Assembly: GCF_011392115.1 (NCBI RefSeq)
Contig: NZ_JAAJBT010000001.1
Span: 248,001 to 312,000, forward strand
Length of the DNA: 64,000 nt
From: Flavobacterium difficile
Lineage (GTDB): Bacteria > Bacteroidota > Bacteroidia > Flavobacteriales > Flavobacteriaceae
Direction of reading: 5' to 3'
Position 1 is the stretch's first letter. The number at the start of each line of letters is the position of its first letter. The notes under the pieces are model-generated. The model was not told where the DNA came from. It saw only the letters and a list, made by a program, of their open reading frames with translations, and ran no database searches. The position numbers were made by a program, and so were the translations under genes. Shown piece after piece: positions 60,122 through 64,000 of the stretch.

Positions 60122-60889
60122 TTACACATCATCTTCTAAATACATTTTTCGTACCCGTTTGAATAATTCACTAGAATATACAAAGTCGGTAACCGCTGCA
60201 TTATCAGTTTTGAAAATTTCTTTATTGCTGCCTTCCCATTCTAATAACCCGTTTTTTAAGAATACAATTTTTTCGCCAATTTCCATTACGGAATTCATGT
60301 CGTGAGTATTTATTACTGTAGTAATATTATATTCTTTAGTAATTTCTTGAATTAAATTATCAATTACAATGGCTGTTTTCGGATCTAAACCCGAATTAGG
60401 TTCATCGCAAAATAAATATTTCGGATTGTTTACAATGGCTCTTGCAATGGCTACTCGTTTTTGCATTCCACCAGAAATTTCTGAAGGTTTTTTATGATTG
60501 GCGTTAATTAAATTTACTCGGTCAATTACAAAATTCACACGTTCTTTAATTTCTGCGGCTGTTTTATTAGTAAACATTTTTAAAGGAAAACCGATATTTT
60601 CTTCCACGGTCATGCTGTCGAATAATGCACTGCCTTGAAATACCATTCCAATTTCTGTACGAATATCACGTTTTTCGTCTTTATTCATGTCTTCGTAAAT
60701 TCTTCCGTCAAAAGCAATATGACCACTATCTACATGATGAACACCTAATAAAGATTTTAAAAAAACTGTTTTTCCTGAACCGCTTTGTCCAATTACTAAA
60801 CTAGTTTTTCCAGCTTCAAAACTCGTAGAGATCCCTTTTAAAACCATTTGGTCTCCAAAGCTTTTTTTAATGTCGTGTACTTCAATCAT
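60122..60889 (-). CDS. mlaF: Mla-type phospholipid ABC transporter ATPase
   Basis: A 255-aa ATPase from the ATG at 60889 (MIEVHDIKKSFGDQMVLKGI). A longer reading from 60949 would overlap the permease gene by 60 nt and is unlikely. Walker A is VIGQSGSGKTVFLKSLL, the signature ISGGMQKRVAIARAI and Walker B YLFCDEPNSGLDP. The start overlaps the MlaE stop (TAATG), giving translational coupling. MlaD and MlaC are not in the window. Confidence 0.9.
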   Translation of the reverse strand: MIEVHDIKKSFGDQMVLKGISTSFEAGKTSLVIGQSGSGKTVFLKSLLGVHHVDSGHIAFDGRIYEDMNKDEKRDIRTEIGMVFQGSALFDSMTVEENIGFPLKMFTNKTAAEIKERVNFVIDRVNLINANHKKPSEISGGMQKRVAIARAIVNNPKYLFCDEPNSGLDPKTAIVIDNLIQEITKEYNITTVINTHDMNSVMEIGEKIVFLKNGLLEWEGSNKEIFKTDNAAVTDFVYSSELFKRVRKMYLEDDV

Positions 60890-61635
60890 TAGCTTAAAAG
60901 TAATTGGGTTAAAATATAATTCATCAAAATAATGACTACCGATGTCCAAACAAAAGAAACCGTACTGGCTTTACCCACTTCTAAGGCGCCACCTTTCATA
61001 AAGAAACCATGAAACGAGGGAATAGTTGCTAATAAAAAGGCAAAGACTAAAGTTTTTATAAATGCATAGGCGATATGAAAAGGGATAAATTCATTTTGTA
61101 AACCCGTAATGAATTCTTGGCTTGTAGTAAAACCACCATAAACTCCAGCCAAATACCCACCAAAAATACCCAAGAACATAGAAATTCCAATGACAAAAGG
61201 ATATAAACTTGCAGCAATCATTTTTGGAAAAACCAGATAATTAAGAGCATTTACACCCATAACTTCTAAGGCTTCAATTTGCTCCGTAACACGCATAGAA
61301 CCAATACTTGATGTAATAAAGGAGCCCATTTTTCCTGCCATAATGATAGAAATAAAGGTTGGTGCAAATTCTAATACTATCGATTGACGTGTAGCAAAAC
61401 CAATTAAATATTTTGGAATTAATGGGTTGGTTAAATTCAATGCGGTTTGAATGGCTACAACTCCACCTACGAAAAACGAAATGAAACATACAATTCCAAG
61501 TGAATCGATAATTAAATCGTCAATTTCTTTCAAGATAAGTTGTTTCATCACGCTCCATTTTACAGGCCGATTGAAAACGTCTTTCAGCATAATGAAATAG
61601 CGACCTATTTGCGATAAATATCTTACGAGCATCAT
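60889..61635 (-). CDS. mlaE: Mla-type phospholipid ABC transporter permease
   Basis: A 248-aa inner-membrane permease for lipid transport between membranes. It has about five hydrophobic segments and the MlaE core FVGGVVAIQTALNLTNPLI, FAPTFISIIMAGKMGSFITS and QIEALEVMGVNALNYLVFPK. The start MMLVRYLSQIGRYF is usual for Bacteroidetes MlaE. It forms a two-gene operon with mlaF. Confidence 0.93.
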   Translation of the reverse strand: MMLVRYLSQIGRYFIMLKDVFNRPVKWSVMKQLILKEIDDLIIDSLGIVCFISFFVGGVVAIQTALNLTNPLIPKYLIGFATRQSIVLEFAPTFISIIMAGKMGSFITSSIGSMRVTEQIEALEVMGVNALNYLVFPKMIAASLYPFVIGISMFLGIFGGYLAGVYGGFTTSQEFITGLQNEFIPFHIAYAFIKTLVFAFLLATIPSFHGFFMKGGALEVGKASTVSFVWTSVVIILMNYILTQLLLS

Positions 61636-61718
61636 AGTTTAAAAATATCTGCTAAAATAAGAATAAGTTTGTTTTAAATGTATTAATGATGAATTAAAAT
61701 ATTTTAGTCTGAATTTAA

Positions 61719-61751
61719 TTGCATTTTTTTTTTTTTTAAATTGTATATTTG
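61719..61751 (+). promoter_or_regulatory. Promoter of the delta-60-repeat protein gene
   Basis: TTG (61719-61721) and TATATTTG (61744-61751) are separated by 22 nt, and the ATG lies at 61770. Confidence 0.6.
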
Positions 61752-61769
61752 ATTTTTAAAATAAGTAAA

Positions 61770-64000
61770 ATGAAAAAGATTATACCACTAATTTTATTCT
61801 TTGTTTTCAAATTAGGTTATTCACAGGTAATAAGCCCAACAGAAATTGATGAATCATATAATTATAAGGCAAATGTTTTTATAAACACAATGTCAAGTCC
61901 AGTAATTCTCCAAGATGGTAAAATTTTAACTGTTTTCAATGGTACAATAAATAATGTTAGTCATGCAAATTGTCTTGTAAGATTGAATGCTGATTTGTCA
62001 TTAGATGAATCATTTCCAGTAGGTAAATTTACTGGACTTAATAGTCTTCCATCTATTTTAAAGCAACCTGATGGTAAAATATTACTTAGTATTAATGCAA
62101 CATCTTCGACGTCCACTGCTGTAAAATACAATGATACTGTAATTCATGACGGTATCTTTAATAGGTATTTTTTGATCAGATTGAATCAAGATGGGACATT
62201 AGATAATACTTTTTTTTCTTACAATATAGGAAATTCAATTTTAAAATTTAAAATATTAACTGATGGTAAAATTTTGGTGCATAAGGCAAATGAAATATTA
62301 ATTATGCTTGATGCTAATGGAAATTTTATTAATACTCCCTTGTCTGGAAATTACTATGTAGATAATTTTTTTCAATTATCTAATGGAAGAATATTTATTG
62401 TTTATGGAAGTTCTAGTAGTTATTATATTAGAGAAATGAACAATAATGGTCAAATTGCCACTAATTTTCAAATGGTATCTTTAACTTCTACATATCAACA
62501 TGATATTTATGGTCCTATTTCAGATATACAAATGCAATCAGATGGTAAGTTAATCATAGCAGGTAGATTTAGTCATATAAATAATGAGCCAAGAGAATAT
62601 CTTGCAAGATTAAATATAAATGGTGCGCTTGATAACTCATTTGCTTTAAGTCCATCAGGTATGCAAAGTGGACTTAATGCAAATCTTCAATACACACAAA
62701 TTAAATCAATTTCTATTCAGCCTAATAATAAGATATTAATAGTTGGTAATTTTAGTTCTTATAATGGTATTAGTTCAAAAGGGTTAATAAGATTTAATTC
62801 AGACGCTAGTATAGATTCATCGCTTGATATGAGTTTTGGATTTGATGTTCAATATAATAGTCCTAGTAAAGTTATATCTTTATCAGATGAGCAAATGTTA
62901 ATTTGGAGTGCTGTTAAATTTAAAGAATATTCTACACCTGGTGTTTTTAAACTTGATGGTTTAGGTAATTTAATGAATCTGCCAAGCTTTAACCATCAAA
63001 CTAAGAAAGTTATATATGATTCAAATCAAAATATATTATTAGTTGGGAATACCACATATGCTAGTCAAAGAGGTTTAAAGTTAAATGATGCGAATGGTAA
63101 TATTATAGATAATTTAAATTTAAGATTAGGTTTTAATTCAAATGGGAATAGTTTTTATCCAGATTTATCATGTAATGATGCAATAATTCAACCTGATGGT
63201 AAAATTTTAGTTTGTGGTTTATTTCAAAAATACAATGAGAATCCAGCTAATAAAATAATTAGATTAAATCAAGATTATAGTATTGATTCTACTTTTTTGA
63301 TAAATGGATTCAACAATAATAATGTGGTAATTAATAATTTAGCGCTACAAGCTGATGGGAAAATATTTGTGACAGGTGATTTAGGCGATTCCTACAACGG
63401 AAACTCAATTACAAGTAAATTAATCAGACTAAATGCAGATGGTACTTTAGATTCAAGTTTTACAATGCAAGTGAATCAGCCAGTAGGAAAAATGTTTATA
63501 CAATCAAATGGCAAGGTAATACTACCAAGTACTAATGGGTTAGTTAGAGTTAATTTAGATGGAACAATAGATAATACTTTTACTTCAACTCCTTTAACAA
63601 ATGTCTTGTTATTATTAGAGGATGACAAACTATTGGTTAGATCAAATAATCAGATTTTAAGATTAAGCGCAGATGGAACTCCTGATTTAAATTTTGTTCC
63701 TATTCCAATTGTTGGTACTTATGATTTTGCAATCTGTATTCAGCCTGATGGGAGAATCCTAAAAAGTGAACAAACATATAGTGGTCAAGCTTATGTATAC
63801 AAAATTGTTAGATATAATATTGATTCATCTAAAGATTTAGCTTTTCAATCTGGTTTTTTCAATAGTAATATAAATCATATATCTATTGACTCGTATGGGA
63901 GAATTTTTGTAGCTGGAAGTTTTACTCGATATAATGGGGCTTGGTGTAATGGTACGATGAGATTATTGGGTGGTGAGGCTTATTTAGTAAACGGAACCAA
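61770..64000 (+). CDS. Delta-60-repeat (DUF5122) secreted protein, 3' end outside the window
   Basis: The ATG at 61770 opens a reading frame with no stop through the window end (743 codons). The signal peptide is MKKIIPLILFFVFKLGYSQ. Repeats of the form RLNxDGxLDxSF and QxDGKILVxGxF-xxYNG occur through the rest (for example ILKQPDGKILLSIN, IQMQSDGKLIIAGRFSHINN, IQPNNKILIVGNFSSYNG and RLNADGTLDSSFTM). These are beta-propeller blades. Such proteins in Flavobacteria usually end in a T9SS sorting domain, which is not visible here. Confidence 0.85.
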   Translation, partial: MKKIIPLILFFVFKLGYSQVISPTEIDESYNYKANVFINTMSSPVILQDGKILTVFNGTINNVSHANCLVRLNADLSLDESFPVGKFTGLNSLPSILKQPDGKILLSINATSSTSTAVKYNDTVIHDGIFNRYFLIRLNQDGTLDNTFFSYNIGNSILKFKILTDGKILVHKANEILIMLDANGNFINTPLSGNYYVDNFFQLSNGRIFIVYGSSSSYYIREMNNNGQIATNFQMVSLTSTYQHDIYGPISDIQMQSDGKLIIAGRFSHINNEPREYLARLNINGALDNSFALSPSGMQSGLNANLQYTQIKSISIQPNNKILIVGNFSSYNGISSKGLIRFNSDASIDSSLDMSFGFDVQYNSPSKVISLSDEQMLIWSAVKFKEYSTPGVFKLDGLGNLMNLPSFNHQTKKVIYDSNQNILLVGNTTYASQRGLKLNDANGNIIDNLNLRLGFNSNGNSFYPDLSCNDAIIQPDGKILVCGLFQKYNENPANKIIRLNQDYSIDSTFLINGFNNNNVVINNLALQADGKIFVTGDLGDSYNGNSITSKLIRLNADGTLDSSFTMQVNQPVGKMFIQSNGKVILPSTNGLVRVNLDGTIDNTFTSTPLTNVLLLLEDDKLLVRSNNQILRLSADGTPDLNFVPIPIVGTYDFAICIQPDGRILKSEQTYSGQAYVYKIVRYNIDSSKDLAFQSGFFNSNINHISIDSYGRIFVAGSFTRYNGAWCNGTMRLLGGEAYLVNGT

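Noticed and set aside
60890-60949. Longer N-terminus for mlaF
   Set aside because: It would overlap mlaE by 60 nt. The ATG at 60889 overlaps the mlaE stop by one base, the normal coupled arrangement.
1-64000. CRISPR arrays, transposons, prophage genes or tRNA genes
   Set aside because: I looked for regular spacers, transposase or integrase motifs and tRNA-like cloverleafs in the gaps and found none. The heptamer runs are too short and too irregular to be CRISPR.

Overview
The window is AT-rich chromosomal DNA from a member of the Flavobacteriaceae, most likely Flavobacterium or a close relative. The signs are -7 promoter boxes of the form TAnnTTTG, a GldA-type gliding ATPase, a PorT-like type IX secretion barrel, a lipoprotein-anchored Omp85 protein (TamL-like), T9SS type B substrates, a fused DAHP synthase/chorismate mutase, and methionine synthase split into two genes. 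I see no tRNA, rRNA, insertion sequence, prophage or CRISPR array. Almost everything is core metabolism in short operons.

Layout. 1-4.2 kb (minus strand): 3-methyladenine glycosylase, a DUF5686 barrel protein, pyruvate dehydrogenase E1 beta. 4.4-8.2 kb: EtfBA, a bifunctional-nuclease-domain protein, a nucleoside transporter. 8.3-12.1 kb: ThyA, a TonB-domain protein, FolA, MenG/UbiE, PorT. 12.2-17.6 kb: rRNA methyltransferase, TamL-like protein, class II aldolase, AccD. 17.7-19.1 kb: metK behind a SAM-II riboswitch. 19.2-42.6 kb: a 23 kb sulfur block holding two trans-sulfuration enzymes, the complete sulfate-to-cysteine pathway with siroheme synthesis, metX, homoserine dehydrogenase, split metH and metF. 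42.8-47.8 kb: small secreted TPR proteins, GldA, a TetR/AarF pair, an SDR. 48-56.6 kb: DAHP synthase/chorismate mutase, RsgA, Dtd, two DUF3857 proteins, a MazG-like protein, an SMR transporter, AroA. 56.7-64 kb: a T9SS type B protein, MlaEF on the minus strand, and a delta-60-repeat protein that runs off the end.

The most interesting content is regulatory. Six short leader ORFs, each followed by an intrinsic terminator, precede amino-acid genes: one Met-rich leader before metB, two tandem Cys-rich leaders before the cysH operon, two tandem Met-rich leaders before metX, and one Trp-Trp leader before the DAHP synthase gene. In each case the end of the leader ORF (or the bases around its stop) can pair with the 5' arm of the terminator, as in classical ribosome-stalling attenuation. 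Four of the six (Met-1, Cys-1, Met-2, Trp) share a recognisable sequence cassette, a hairpin of the type TGTGGAA/TTCCGCA placed directly after the sensing codons. This looks like one ancestral attenuator retuned to Met, Cys and Trp by changing codons. Together with a SAM-II riboswitch (metK), a SAM-I riboswitch (metH) and inverted repeats at four sulfur promoters, this block combines several ways of sensing sulfur amino acids.

A second pattern is a 7-bp-period repeat (CTTCTAA, ACTTGAA, AAATCGT types) in many intergenic gaps. It also occurs inside metH and aroA, where it encodes LPTSN-type peptide inserts.

All calls come from reading the sequence. No alignment, folding or database search was run.
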